Positions 27,906-37,034 of a DNA stretch of 64,000 nt are shown in pieces. The translations under genes and the position numbers were made by a program. This DNA is from Paenibacillus sp. Soil750 (GTDB lineage: Bacteria; Bacillota; Bacilli; Paenibacillales; NBRC-103111), in assembly GCF_001428045.1 (NCBI RefSeq), contig NZ_LMSD01000010.1, positions 2,385 through 66,384 on the forward strand, read 5' to 3'. Below the pieces are notes generated by a model. That model made no database searches and was not told the origin of the DNA. It worked only from the letters and a program-made list of their open reading frames with translations. Within the stretch, counting starts at the first letter, position 1. Each line of letters begins with the position of its first letter.

Positions 27906-29240
27906 ATGAAAAAATGGATGACTGTGATTACCGCTATGACACTAACGCTTAGCTTAGCAGCTTGTACGTCCAAAACCGACACGAATCAAACGACAGCAAG
28001 TACGAAGCCTGAGGGGACAACGGCTCCTGCAGCTACGGCATCAACCGCACCAGCGGCCAAAGCGCCAGTAGAAATTACCTTCTGGGGTGACTGGGGTGGA
28101 GAAGGTGAAAAGCAGTTCGTCATGATGGCGGATGCCTTCAATAAATCGCAGGACAAAATTAAAGTGAAATACGTGCTGCAGGAAGACATGATTACGAAGT
28201 TTCTGACTGCTGCGACCTCAGGCGGCTCTCCGGATGTGATGTTCTGGGATAGATGGCGGACATCTCTATATGCTTCCAAGAATGTCCTTCACCCCATCGA
28301 CGAATATATGAAGAGAGACAACATTAAGCGTACTGATTACTACGATGAAGCGCTCAAAGAACTATCTGCCGGTGATAAACTGTACGGTCTTCCTTTAACA
28401 GTGGATGCTAGAGCACTCTTTTATAATAAGAAATTATTCGCTGAGAAAGGACTTCAACCGCCCAAAACGTGGGAAGAGCTGGAGAATGCGGCTAAGCAGT
28501 TGACCGTATGGGAAGGCGATAAACTGGTTCGCTCCGGGATGTCAATGAATGATAATGGCCTGTTCAATATGTGGTTGCAGCAAGCAGGCGGCTCCATGAT
28601 AACTAGTGATATGAAGAAAACAAACTTCAATAACGACCAAGGTAAGCAGGTGCTGGATTTCTGGGATAAACTGATCAACAAAGATAAGGTATATAAAGTT
28701 GGTTTTGAAAAAGGGTTAGGTGAAGGCACCGATGCCTTCGTCACAGGTAAAGTAGCGATGACCTACACAGGTCCTTGGATGTTGTCTACGTATAAAAAAT
28801 ATGGCAAAGAGCTTGATTTCGGCGTTGTGCCTCCACCAGCAGGACCTGGCGGCGGTAAAGGAAGCGTCATGGGCGGCTTCGGTCTCGTAATTCCTGCGGG
28901 CTCTAAACACAAAGAAGAGGCATGGGAATTCGAGAAATGGTGGTTAGCGAATAAAGACAATGCGCTCTTATGGGCTAAAACCAGTATGAACCTGCCTGGC
29001 TTCAAGCCAGCGATGCAGGATCCATTCTTCAAGGATGACCCGAACTGGAAGCCATTCATGGATACGCTGGAATTCGCGAAGATTCGTCCGCAGCACCCCG
29101 GTTACTCCGTCATGGAAGTGGATGGATTGATGCCGAACCTGGATCTATTCGTTCAAGGCAAGCAAGACGCGGCAACGACCCTGAAGAAGGGGCAAGAGCA
29201 AGGAGATAAGCTGCTGGATCAGAACGCGGCAGGCAAGTAA
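27906..29240 (+). CDS. ABC sugar transporter, substrate-binding lipoprotein
   Basis: 444 residues. The signal peptide ends with lipobox LSLAAC (Cys20), followed by a Thr/Ala/Pro linker and a family-1 extracellular solute-binding domain (ITFWGDWGGEGEKQF, MFWDRWRTS, GKVAMTYTGPWMLSTY). It should sit on the outer membrane face and capture oligosaccharides. Followed by two permease genes and GH76, so alpha-1,6-manno-oligosaccharides are the likely ligand. No ATPase gene is present, so a shared MsmX-type ATPase encoded elsewhere is expected. Confidence 0.95.
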   Translation: MKKWMTVITAMTLTLSLAACTSKTDTNQTTASTKPEGTTAPAATASTAPAAKAPVEITFWGDWGGEGEKQFVMMADAFNKSQDKIKVKYVLQEDMITKFLTAATSGGSPDVMFWDRWRTSLYASKNVLHPIDEYMKRDNIKRTDYYDEALKELSAGDKLYGLPLTVDARALFYNKKLFAEKGLQPPKTWEELENAAKQLTVWEGDKLVRSGMSMNDNGLFNMWLQQAGGSMITSDMKKTNFNNDQGKQVLDFWDKLINKDKVYKVGFEKGLGEGTDAFVTGKVAMTYTGPWMLSTYKKYGKELDFGVVPPPAGPGGGKGSVMGGFGLVIPAGSKHKEEAWEFEKWWLANKDNALLWAKTSMNLPGFKPAMQDPFFKDDPNWKPFMDTLEFAKIRPQHPGYSVMEVDGLMPNLDLFVQGKQDAATTLKKGQEQGDKLLDQNAAGK

Positions 29241-29298
29241 ATAGAGGCACACGGGGAAGGTGAACCTGATCTTCCCCTTTCTTGTAAGGAGGAAACCT

Positions 29299-30186
29299 AT
29301 GGCATCCGTCAGCAAGCTTAGCCGACATCAAGCTAGAATGGGATACTTTTTCATTACGCCGACAATATTCCTGTTTGTCATATTTACGGTAATTCCCGTG
29401 ATTATGGCGCTGTACTTAAGCTTCACGAATTATGACATCGTAAGCAAAAATGATTTTGTAGGCTTGGTCAACTATAAACGACTCGTGGATGATCCGACAT
29501 TTTGGACGACATTGAAAAATGTCTTATTCTATTCGGTGCTGTATATTCCCTTGAATATCGCAATTTCGTTGTCCATGGCTGTGCTCTTTATGCGTAAACG
29601 AATCGGAGTGAAATTATTCCGCACAGCAGGTTATTTACCGACGTTAACATCAGGCGTTGCAGCTGCAACGGTCTGGATTTGGCTGCTGAATCCTGAATTT
29701 GGACTCGTGAATGAGCTGCTGAGCAAAATTGGCATTACAGGACCCTCGTGGCTGGGGGAAATGCCCTATGCGATGATCTCCATCGTATTCGTGACCTTAT
29801 GGCAATCCGTTGGTGCGAACATGATCATTTATTTGGCCGGATTGAACGGTGTTCCCGAGCATCTGTACGAATCGGCAAAGCTGGACGGCGCGAATGCTTG
29901 GCAATCGTTCCGCTACATTACTTGGCCCGTTCTAAGGCCGACGACTTTTTTTGTCAGTACTATGGCGATTATTGGCGCACTTCAACTCTTCGATCAAGCC
30001 TATGTCTTGACCAAGGGCGGTCCTGCGAACTCGACCAAGACGACCGTGTACTATATTTATCAGCAAGGCTTTGGGCAGTTACAAATGGGATACGCAGACG
30101 CTATGGCCTTCGCCTTATCGCTTCTGATCTTAATATTCTCACTCATGAATATGAAGCTTAACAAAGAAGAAGACGCCATGATCTAG
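29299..30186 (+). CDS. ABC sugar transporter permease (MalF type)
   Basis: 295 residues with six membrane segments. The EAA loop, YESAKLDGANAWQSFRYITW, is the ATPase docking site. ATG 29299 has AAGGAGG upstream; the frame opens at 29260 without a site. It is 58 bp after the binding protein and 11 bp before the second permease. Confidence 0.95.
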   Translation: MASVSKLSRHQARMGYFFITPTIFLFVIFTVIPVIMALYLSFTNYDIVSKNDFVGLVNYKRLVDDPTFWTTLKNVLFYSVLYIPLNIAISLSMAVLFMRKRIGVKLFRTAGYLPTLTSGVAAATVWIWLLNPEFGLVNELLSKIGITGPSWLGEMPYAMISIVFVTLWQSVGANMIIYLAGLNGVPEHLYESAKLDGANAWQSFRYITWPVLRPTTFFVSTMAIIGALQLFDQAYVLTKGGPANSTKTTVYYIYQQGFGQLQMGYADAMAFALSLLILIFSLMNMKLNKEEDAMI

Positions 30187-30197
30187 GAGGGTGGATT

Positions 30198-31064
30198 ATG
30201 AAACCAAAGTATTTGTATACGACGATTCTGTACCTCATTTCCATCGCAGTCTGTCTAGTCATGGTGATCCCTTTTGTTTGGAGTTTAATCACTTCAGTTA
30301 GGCAGGATGAAGAGATTTTCATGCTTCCGATCAGGTGGATTCCTTCCAGCTTGACGATGTCACATTACACGAAAGCTTTCGACCTAGTCCCGTTTGGACT
30401 GTATTTCAAAAATTCGTTTTACTTAGCCTTTATGGGTGTCCTGTTCAATCTATTGTTAGGTTCATTGAGCGGGTACGCGTTCGCTAAGCTTCGGTTTAGA
30501 GGCCGTGACACGATGTTCAAAATATTGCTCGCCGCCATGATGATTCCTGGAGTCGTAACCTTGATCCCGCAATTTTTTGTGCTCAAGCATATTCCCTTCG
30601 TGGGCGGGAATGACTGGCTTGGCGGAGGCGGGAATGGCCTGTTGAATACGTTCTGGGCTGTTATTTTGCCAGGAGCTTCGGGATCATTCGCTGTCTTCTT
30701 TATGCGGCAGTTCTTCGTATCCTTACCGAGTGATCTGCAAGAGGTGTCACGCATCGAGGGGAGCGGGGAGCTGCGCATTTATTGGAACATTTATATGCCG
30801 CTGGCGAAGCCGGCTTTAGCCACATTAGGCATTTTCACTTTCCAGGCAGGCTGGAATAGCTTCCTAGGTCCTCTTATTATGCTGAACGATCCCGCTAAGA
30901 AAACAATTCAGTTAGGCTTAGCTGCATTTACGTATAACAAGCAGGTTGATTTCGGACCTTTGATGGCAGGTGCTTTAATTGCAGTGGTTCCCATTCTAAT
31001 CCTCTTCCTGTTATTACAGAAGTATTTCGTGCAGGGGATTGCTTTTACAGGGACCAAGGGATAA
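30198..31064 (+). CDS. ABC sugar transporter permease (MalG type)
   Basis: 288 residues with six membrane segments and the EAA-type loop LQEVSRIEGSGELRIYWNIY. It pairs with the preceding permease. The ribosome site AGGAGGG lies upstream of the ATG, and the GH76 gene follows after 24 bp. Confidence 0.95.
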   Translation: MKPKYLYTTILYLISIAVCLVMVIPFVWSLITSVRQDEEIFMLPIRWIPSSLTMSHYTKAFDLVPFGLYFKNSFYLAFMGVLFNLLLGSLSGYAFAKLRFRGRDTMFKILLAAMMIPGVVTLIPQFFVLKHIPFVGGNDWLGGGGNGLLNTFWAVILPGASGSFAVFFMRQFFVSLPSDLQEVSRIEGSGELRIYWNIYMPLAKPALATLGIFTFQAGWNSFLGPLIMLNDPAKKTIQLGLAAFTYNKQVDFGPLMAGALIAVVPILILFLLLQKYFVQGIAFTGTKG

Positions 31065-31088
31065 AACACAAGTCAGACTCGAAGGTGA

Positions 31089-32291
31089 ATGGAATTGAAC
31101 AAGCGATGGAACAAGCGATGGAACATGCGAATAGCCATAGCGGCTTTCGGAATTGGGTTAATCATAGTGGCAATCTGGGGAGTGATGAACATGGGGAATG
31201 AGCATATCGTGACGGATGGACAGGTGAATGAAGAAGCTAAGACTGAAACCTGGGAGAAGCGAGCAGCATTAGCGCAAGCAGGATTGATGAAGCAATATTG
31301 GAACAGTAAGCGGAACTTATTCGATAATTTATCGCCGTGCAACGATTTGTGCAATGAGAAGTTTCACTATTGGTGGCAAGCCCATGGCGTAGATGCGTTG
31401 GTGGATGCTTATCTAAGAACGGGAGGTAGCGAGGTTAAAGGCTATTTGGCCAATATGTACCAAGGTATGTTAGATCGCAATGGCGGTGCTTGGCCGAATG
31501 ATTTCTATGATGATATGGAGTGGTTAGCAATAGCATGGCTTCGAGCTTATGAGGCGACAAGGGAAGACAAGTATAAACAAGCGGCACTGCTGCTATGGGA
31601 AGATATTAAGACAGGATGGAATGAGGAGCAAGGCGGAGGTATTGCTTGGCGTAAGCCGCAGATGGATTATAAGAATACACCGGCGAATGCCCCAGCAGTC
31701 ATTCTAGCAGCGAGATTGTATCAGCAGTTTGGCGATGCGGAGGACTTGGCATGGGCCAAGAAGATCTACGACTGGCAGAAGGCGAACCTCGTGGATCCCG
31801 AATCAGGCTTTGTCTGGGACGGGAAAAACCGTGAGGGTGACGGCAAGATCGATAAGAGCTGGGAGTTCTCTTACTGCCAAGGTGTTTACATAGGAGCGGG
31901 CGTTGAGCTATTTCGAGCAACGGGAGACAGGAGCTATGTGGCGGACGCATCGCGAACCGCTCAAGCATCCAAAGCTAGATTGACCTCTCCGATCACGGGC
32001 ATGCTGCCTAGTGAAAGCAATGGCGATGGAGGCCTGTTCAAGGGTATATTTGTCCGCTATTTGGCTGAACTTGTGCTAGTGGACCCGAGCCAGAAAGAGT
32101 CGCTGGACCTATTAGTAACCAATGCGAATAGCCTCTGGTCTTACGGGAGAGATGAGCAGCGCCAGATGTTCAGTAAGTCGTGGGCCACTTCGCCGGAACC
32201 AGCGGAGGATTTAAGCGTTAATTTAAGCGGCGTCATGTTGTTGGAAAGAATGGCTGTTTTGGAGGAGAAGGGTTTGCTGAAAGAGCGTTGA
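31089..32291 (+). CDS. GH76 endo-alpha-1,6-mannanase, membrane-anchored
   Basis: About 400 residues. An N-terminal membrane helix (about 13-33) has no lipobox or clear cleavage site, so it is probably a signal anchor. The GH76 domain (about 55-395) carries the catalytic Asp pair D141-D142 in FYDDMEWLAIAWLRAYE, plus WWQAHGVDALVDAY and SYCQGVYIGAG. ATG 31089 lies only 2 nt from GAAGGTG, so TTG 31095 is the better-spaced start. Last gene of the importer operon; its stop codon is the first TGA of the heptanucleotide array that follows. Confidence 0.93.
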   Translation: MELNKRWNKRWNMRIAIAAFGIGLIIVAIWGVMNMGNEHIVTDGQVNEEAKTETWEKRAALAQAGLMKQYWNSKRNLFDNLSPCNDLCNEKFHYWWQAHGVDALVDAYLRTGGSEVKGYLANMYQGMLDRNGGAWPNDFYDDMEWLAIAWLRAYEATREDKYKQAALLLWEDIKTGWNEEQGGGIAWRKPQMDYKNTPANAPAVILAARLYQQFGDAEDLAWAKKIYDWQKANLVDPESGFVWDGKNREGDGKIDKSWEFSYCQGVYIGAGVELFRATGDRSYVADASRTAQASKARLTSPITGMLPSESNGDGGLFKGIFVRYLAELVLVDPSQKESLDLLVTNANSLWSYGRDEQRQMFSKSWATSPEPAEDLSVNLSGVMLLERMAVLEEKGLLKER

Positions 32292-32501
32292 ACGCTGAAC
32301 GCTGAGTGCTGAGTGCTGAGTGCTGAGTGCTGAGAGCTGAGAGCTGAGAACTGAGAGCTGAGAGCTGAGAGCTGAGAGCTGAGAGCTGAGAGCTGAGTGC
32401 TGAGAGCTGAGAGCTGAGAGCTGAGAGCTGAGAGCTGAATGCTGAATGCTGAGAGCTGAGAGCTGAGAACTGAGAGCTGAGAGCTGAGAGCTGACTGCTG
32501 A
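32292..32501. repeat. tandem heptanucleotide array, 30 units of xxGCTGA
   Basis: Exactly 30 units of 7 bp with no interruption. The commonest is GAGCTGA (18 units), with GTGCTGA (5), ACGCTGA (2), ATGCTGA (2), GAACTGA (2) and CTGCTGA (1). The GAGCTGA blocks are interrupted by variant units in a patchwork, which suggests expansion by slippage or unequal exchange. It begins immediately after the GH76 stop codon. On the minus strand all three frames are open and read the same heptapeptide SALSSQL. Confidence 0.95.
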
Positions 32502-32529
32502 CCGCAAACCGCAAACCGCAGACCGCAGA
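32502..32529. repeat. second heptanucleotide array, four units CCGCARA
   Basis: Two CCGCAAA and two CCGCAGA units follow the 30-unit array in the same 7-bp register, so the two unit types form one continuous heptad tract of 34 units. Confidence 0.85.
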
Positions 32530-32556
32530 ACCCACGCTCCCTTGCTCAATACTAGC

Positions 32557-32739
32557 TAACGGACATGAGAGCCGCTATTTGCCTATAATATGAGGTTTTG
32601 ACAATCTAACGGACACAGATGACGTTATTTCATGGAATCCATCAACAAGTGGGGGATTATTACCATAATAACGTCCATCATGTCCGTTAAATTCTGAAAC
32701 AAGCTAATTTGCTAGAAATAACGGTCGTGATGTCCGTTA
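32557..32739. repeat. mirrored four-unit intergenic repeat, unit TAACGGACAnnAnnnNCGTTATTT
   Basis: Four ~24-bp units: forward at 32557-32580 and 32607-32630, inverted at 32667-32689 and 32716-32739. Units in each arm are spaced exactly 50 bp, and the whole is perfectly symmetric about 32648. The 26-bp spacers are only weakly similar between arms, so the units rather than a whole hairpin appear conserved. It lies between the two GH76 genes, in 600 bp without a gene. Confidence 0.85.
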
Positions 32740-32826
32740 GAATATCAGTGGACCTAGGCAATTTGCAAGAAAGGAGCTACAGATACGCAGGATGGAGGAA
32801 ATTCATTCGAGAGGAGGTGAATTTGA

Positions 32827-32846
32827 TATATTTGTAAGCGCATTCA
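32827..32846 (+). promoter_or_regulatory. -10 box and cre-like site of the secreted GH76 gene
   Basis: TATATT (32827-32832) is directly followed by TGTAAGCGCATTCA (32833-32846), a good match to the CcpA cre consensus TGWAANCGNTNWCA. No clear -35 box was identified. Confidence 0.6.
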
Positions 32847-32903
32847 TTCGCGAGTTCAGTCGATCTTTGCACTCATCTTTTAATAGAAACGGAGTTGTTG
32901 GAC

Positions 32904-34472
32904 ATGAGTCTAGTACAAAGAACAGCAGCCAAATGGGTAAGCATGTGTTTGGTCATGGTCTTATTTCTTACGGTTTTGGGAGGCGCCAATCGCGCTTCTG
33001 CTTTCACGACAGCCAATGCGGATACAGCGATGACGTCTTTCGTAAACACGTTTTATGATGCATCGGCTAAATACTTCTACACGAACAGCGATCATCAGAT
33101 TCAAGCTGCCCATGCTTATGGTCCGAACGGAGGACTCTACACGGATTTCTGGTGGGAGGCTCAGCTGTGGGAAACGGTGATGGATGCTTATCAACGTACA
33201 GGAAACAGCACATATCGTACTATGATCGATGATATTTACACGGGCTTCAATGCGAAATACACGAACATGGTAGCGAACCAGTTTAATGATGACCTCGGCT
33301 GGTGGGCGCTTGCCTGTCTGCGTGCCTATGAGATTACGGGAACACAAGAATATTTGAACCGCGGCTCCTTTCTCTTCGATCACGTCTATGCCAGCTGGGA
33401 TACCTCTTATTATGGCGGCGGAATTTGGTGGAGATCGGATGCGCAGAATCCGGCAACCAGCACCAACGCTCAGAAAAATATGGCTACCAACGCGCCTATG
33501 GTCATGACCGCCATTAAGCTGAAAAATGCTTACAATAACGCCAGTTATTTAACGAAAGCGCAGCAAATCTACAGTTGGATTCAAACGAAACTAGTCAATG
33601 GCAGCAAGGTAAATGATCACATGGAAGGTACAGGAGCCGGGATCGTGAAGGATTGGGACTTTACGTACAATTACGGTACTTATCTAGGTGCAGCTACAGC
33701 GTTATACATGGCTACGGGTACAGCTAGTTATTTGACGGATGCGAATAATGCTGCTAATTACGTCATCAACAAAATGACCTCGGCTACCACACTATTATAT
33801 GAAGGGGAAAATGACGCCCCTGGTTTCAAAATGGTTTTTGCACGCAACCTGAACCAGCTTCGCGTACAGGCGAGTCAGTCTCAATATCTCAACTTTCTGC
33901 AGCAAAATGCCACACAAGCGTGGAACCATAGACGTACATCCGATGGGATCATCGGCAGTGATTGGACAGCGCCAACGGGCTCTTCCTACATTCAAAGCTT
34001 AGCAGCCGCAGCAGGAGCTTCCATTCTACAACTTGCGCCCGCAGATAATTACACAGGAAACATTGCTGGCAACGGGGTGTATGAAGCCGAGAATGCAAGA
34101 CGTACCTTAGCAAGCGGCAGCGGCATGATCAATGAAAGCACACAGACTGGCTTTAATGGCCGGGGCTATGTGTCAGGTTGGAATACGAACGGCACGACCA
34201 TCGATTTCTATGTGAATCAGAATACGGCCGGTACCAAAACCATTACATTCCGTTACGCGGCAGCGACTGGAAATGCGAGCCGTTACGTGAATGTGAATGG
34301 TGTTGATGTGGCTGCGAATCTCACCTTCAATGGAACCTCGAACTGGAGTACCTGGAACACCGTCTCCTTAACGGTTTCGTTAGCAGCGGGGTCTAATACG
34401 ATCAGACTTGGATTTGCTAGTTCGAAAGGTAATACGAACTATTTGAATATAGACCAATTGTCTGGCTTATAA
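32904..34472 (+). CDS. secreted GH76 endo-alpha-1,6-mannanase with carbohydrate-binding module
   Basis: 522 residues. The signal peptide should be cleaved after ASA33. The GH76 domain (about 35-375) has the catalytic pair D129-D130 in FNDDLGWWALACLRAYE. A C-terminal ~135-residue module beginning VYEAENARRTL resembles CBM6/CBM35 (GYVSGWNTNGTTIDFYV, ends YLNIDQLSGL). The enzyme is released outside to cut alpha-1,6-mannan backbone, as in fungal cell walls. ATG 32904 has GGAG 9 nt upstream; TTG 32895 is in frame but poorly spaced. Separate from the importer operon, with its own cre-like promoter and a terminator at 34537. Confidence 0.94.
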   Translation: MSLVQRTAAKWVSMCLVMVLFLTVLGGANRASAFTTANADTAMTSFVNTFYDASAKYFYTNSDHQIQAAHAYGPNGGLYTDFWWEAQLWETVMDAYQRTGNSTYRTMIDDIYTGFNAKYTNMVANQFNDDLGWWALACLRAYEITGTQEYLNRGSFLFDHVYASWDTSYYGGGIWWRSDAQNPATSTNAQKNMATNAPMVMTAIKLKNAYNNASYLTKAQQIYSWIQTKLVNGSKVNDHMEGTGAGIVKDWDFTYNYGTYLGAATALYMATGTASYLTDANNAANYVINKMTSATTLLYEGENDAPGFKMVFARNLNQLRVQASQSQYLNFLQQNATQAWNHRRTSDGIIGSDWTAPTGSSYIQSLAAAAGASILQLAPADNYTGNIAGNGVYEAENARRTLASGSGMINESTQTGFNGRGYVSGWNTNGTTIDFYVNQNTAGTKTITFRYAAATGNASRYVNVNGVDVAANLTFNGTSNWSTWNTVSLTVSLAAGSNTIRLGFASSKGNTNYLNIDQLSGL

Positions 34473-34536
34473 AAAATCTTGAAAATGGAGGAAGTTATGA
34501 TTAAAGAAGCGGGAAATCAAATATGAAATAGACCAT

Positions 34537-34578
34537 AGGAAGCCCAGGGATGAAGGATGTCCTTGGGTTTCTTTTTTC
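34537..34578 (+). terminator. Rho-independent terminator
   Basis: AGGAAGCCCAGGGA pairs with TCCTTGGGTTTCTT, followed by TTTTTT, after the secreted GH76 gene. Confidence 0.88.
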
Positions 34579-34678
34579 GAGTTTCTAGCATAGGATTAGG
34601 TTAAAAATTTGCACTAGTAAAATAATGTAAGATGATTTAAGCTTGACTCATTGATTGTGATGAGGAGGGTTATGAAGG

Positions 34679-35479
34679 ATGGAAATCAAATTATTTAAAG
34701 CACTGTGGGGCATGGAAGGCTCGCTAGAATCCCAATTTGAACGAATTGCAGAAGCGGGTTATATGGGAATTGAGGCACCAATGCCGACACTTGCGGAAGA
34801 AGAACAATTCCGAAAGCTTCTGGAGAAGCATCAATTGGACTATATTGCGATGGTATTTACCCAGGGTCCTGATCATGTAACTTCTTTTGCCGAGCAAGTG
34901 GCACGTGCTGTATCATTTCAACCTATTAGCATTACTTCACATAGTGCCAAAGATTCGATGCCCTTGGAAGAGCAAGTCGAATTCTTTCGTAAAGCGGCTG
35001 CCATTGAGAAGCAAAATGGGATTGCGATTGGGCATGAGACTCATCGCGGCAGAGCCTTGTATAATCCATGGGAAACGGGCAGACTGCTAGATGCCGTGCC
35101 TGAGATCAATCTAACAGCTGATTACAGCCACTGGTGCTGTGTAACCGAGACCACCTTAGAGAATCAAGAGGAGAATTTGCGCAAGTCCTTCTCACGCGTA
35201 CAGCATATTCACGGTCGCGTAGGTTACGCACAGGGACCGCAAGTACCAGACCCGCGAGCACCGGAGTATGCGCATGAATTGCAGCGGCACATGAGTTGGT
35301 GGGATAGCATCGTACAAGCGAAGAAGGATGCTGGACTAACAACAGTCACCTTTACACCAGAGTTCGGTCCTCCAGGTTATTTACACACCTTACCGTTTAC
35401 GAACCAACCTGTTGCAGATTTATGGGACGTTTGCCTTTGGATGGGAAAACATTTCAAAGGACACTATAAGAGTATCTAA
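34679..35479 (+). CDS. sugar phosphate isomerase/epimerase family protein
   Basis: A 266-residue TIM-barrel protein of the xylose-isomerase-like (AP_endonuc_2) superfamily. Metal-ligand-type motifs are visible: GIAIGHETHRGRALYNPWET, LTADYSHWCC, IHGRVGY and VTFTPEFGPPGY. The exact reaction cannot be predicted. It lies next to the mannan genes but has its own upstream region, so a role in sugar metabolism is plausible but unproven. Confidence 0.85.
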   Translation: MEIKLFKALWGMEGSLESQFERIAEAGYMGIEAPMPTLAEEEQFRKLLEKHQLDYIAMVFTQGPDHVTSFAEQVARAVSFQPISITSHSAKDSMPLEEQVEFFRKAAAIEKQNGIAIGHETHRGRALYNPWETGRLLDAVPEINLTADYSHWCCVTETTLENQEENLRKSFSRVQHIHGRVGYAQGPQVPDPRAPEYAHELQRHMSWWDSIVQAKKDAGLTTVTFTPEFGPPGYLHTLPFTNQPVADLWDVCLWMGKHFKGHYKSI

Positions 35480-35508
35480 TCCTATTACTCTCAGTTGAAG
35501 GTATAATC

Positions 35509-36858
35509 ATGCTTAAAAAACTACAGAAAATGCCTGCGTCAAGACTTATTGTTATCGCTTATCTAATTGGCATATTTCTTATCGCCATCCTTCTTAAATT
35601 ACCTATCAGTTTAAAAGCGGGCGCCACAATCTCCTTTGTGGACGCCCTCTTTACATCAGCTAGTGCTGTCAGTGTAACCGGTCTGACAACGGTTGGTATC
35701 AATGAAACGCTCAGTAGTTTCGGCGTTGGTGTACTTATCGTCGCTTTTCAATTCGGTGGGATCGGCGTCATGACGTTGGGGAGCTTCTATTGGCTATTGT
35801 TTGGGCAGGAAATCGGCTTACTGCAGCGGAAGATGATTATGATTGACCAGAATCGTAATAATTTATCTGGATTGGTTCAGTTAATGAAGCTAGTGCTGGG
35901 CTTTACGCTGATTCTAGAGGCGATTAGTACATTGGCATTTGGCTTGTATTTCTATTTTACAGGAGAGTACGGGTCGATTTGGAGTGCATTGTACTATGGG
36001 ATGTTTCATACCATTTCGGCGTTTACGAATGCTGGATTTGATCTGTTCGGTAATTCTTTGCTTAATTATTCGAGTGATTATTTCGTTCAAGCACTTACGA
36101 TGTTCTTGATTGTATTAGGCGGGATTGGGTTTCCAGTACTGGCTGAGCTGCGAGAATATTTTTGGGGTGGGCATAAGAATTTCCGTTTCTCCCTTTTTAC
36201 CAAGCTGACACTCGTTACGACATCGGTATTGTTATTGTTTGGGACGATTGGCTTCTGGTTGATGGAGCGAACGCATGCGTTGGCAGGGATGAGCTGGCAT
36301 GGGAAAATACTTACGGCACTCTTCACATCCGTCACATCGCGCAGCGCTGGACTTACAACCATTGATATGTCTACTATTACAGAGGCAAGCTTGTTGCTTG
36401 TTTCTATCTTAATGTTTATTGGGGCAAGCCCATCCAGCATGGGGGGCGGTGTTCGAACAACGACCGTAGCCGTTATTGTACTGGCCCTTATTGCGTATGC
36501 GCGCGGGGAGAAAGAACCAAAGGTATTCGGTCGGATGATAAGCCAAGAGGATTCACTCAAAAGCTTTGTGTTTTTCCTAACGGGTATAGCACTGCTTCTC
36601 GGTGGGATCTTCATTCTCCTGATAGCTGAACCGAACCGGTGGGGAGTGTCTGCGATCCTATTCGAGGTGGCGTCTGCGTTCGGTACGTGCGGTTTATCCA
36701 CGGGAATCACCGCAGATCTTGGTACCTTTAGCAAAATCTCGCTTATCGTGCTCATGTTTATCGGAAGGATCGGATTGTTTCTATTCTATTCCTTATTTAC
36801 CAACGGTAAGAAGAAACCTCTCATCCGCTTTCCAGAAGAAAAGCTAATCATTGGTTGA
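35509..36858 (+). CDS. K+ transporter membrane subunit, KtrB/KtrD-type
   Basis: 449 residues forming the four-repeat K+ channel fold. The selectivity-filter glycines occur in SVTGLTTVG, FTNAGFDLFG, SRSAGLTTID and GTCGLSTGI. It imports K+, probably Na+-coupled, and normally needs a cytoplasmic KtrA/KtrC RCK gating subunit, which is not in this window. Terminator at 36884. Confidence 0.93.
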   Translation: MLKKLQKMPASRLIVIAYLIGIFLIAILLKLPISLKAGATISFVDALFTSASAVSVTGLTTVGINETLSSFGVGVLIVAFQFGGIGVMTLGSFYWLLFGQEIGLLQRKMIMIDQNRNNLSGLVQLMKLVLGFTLILEAISTLAFGLYFYFTGEYGSIWSALYYGMFHTISAFTNAGFDLFGNSLLNYSSDYFVQALTMFLIVLGGIGFPVLAELREYFWGGHKNFRFSLFTKLTLVTTSVLLLFGTIGFWLMERTHALAGMSWHGKILTALFTSVTSRSAGLTTIDMSTITEASLLLVSILMFIGASPSSMGGGVRTTTVAVIVLALIAYARGEKEPKVFGRMISQEDSLKSFVFFLTGIALLLGGIFILLIAEPNRWGVSAILFEVASAFGTCGLSTGITADLGTFSKISLIVLMFIGRIGLFLFYSLFTNGKKKPLIRFPEEKLIIG

Positions 36859-36883
36859 GCGGTCAGGCAACTCAACACATATT

Positions 36884-36917
36884 AACCGAGAAGGATCTAC
36901 GATCCTCCTCGGTTTTT
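36884..36917 (+). terminator. Rho-independent terminator of the Ktr gene
   Basis: AACCGAGAAGGATC pairs with GATCCTCCTCGGTT, followed by TTTTC. Confidence 0.88.
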
Positions 36918-37034
36918 CATTTTGAATAAGGCTTATCTCTTTAAACATTTCTTTTTCAGTCTGCCCCAGGAAATACTGGATATTTCAAACCTTTTCTGTA
37001 GATTAGCGCATAGGAAGGGATAGGCACTTTCCCC

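Noticed and set aside
32292-32529. Possible CRISPR-like array
   Set aside because: The repeat is 7 bp with no spacers and there are no cas genes.
32223-32549. Long minus-strand reading frames encoding SALSSQL heptads
   Set aside because: They are a by-product of the heptanucleotide array, where all three minus frames are open; there is no ribosome site and the frames run antisense into GH76.
32792-33058. 88-codon frame overlapping the start of the secreted GH76 gene
   Set aside because: It overlaps the signal-peptide region of GH76 in another frame and spans the promoter and cre-like site.
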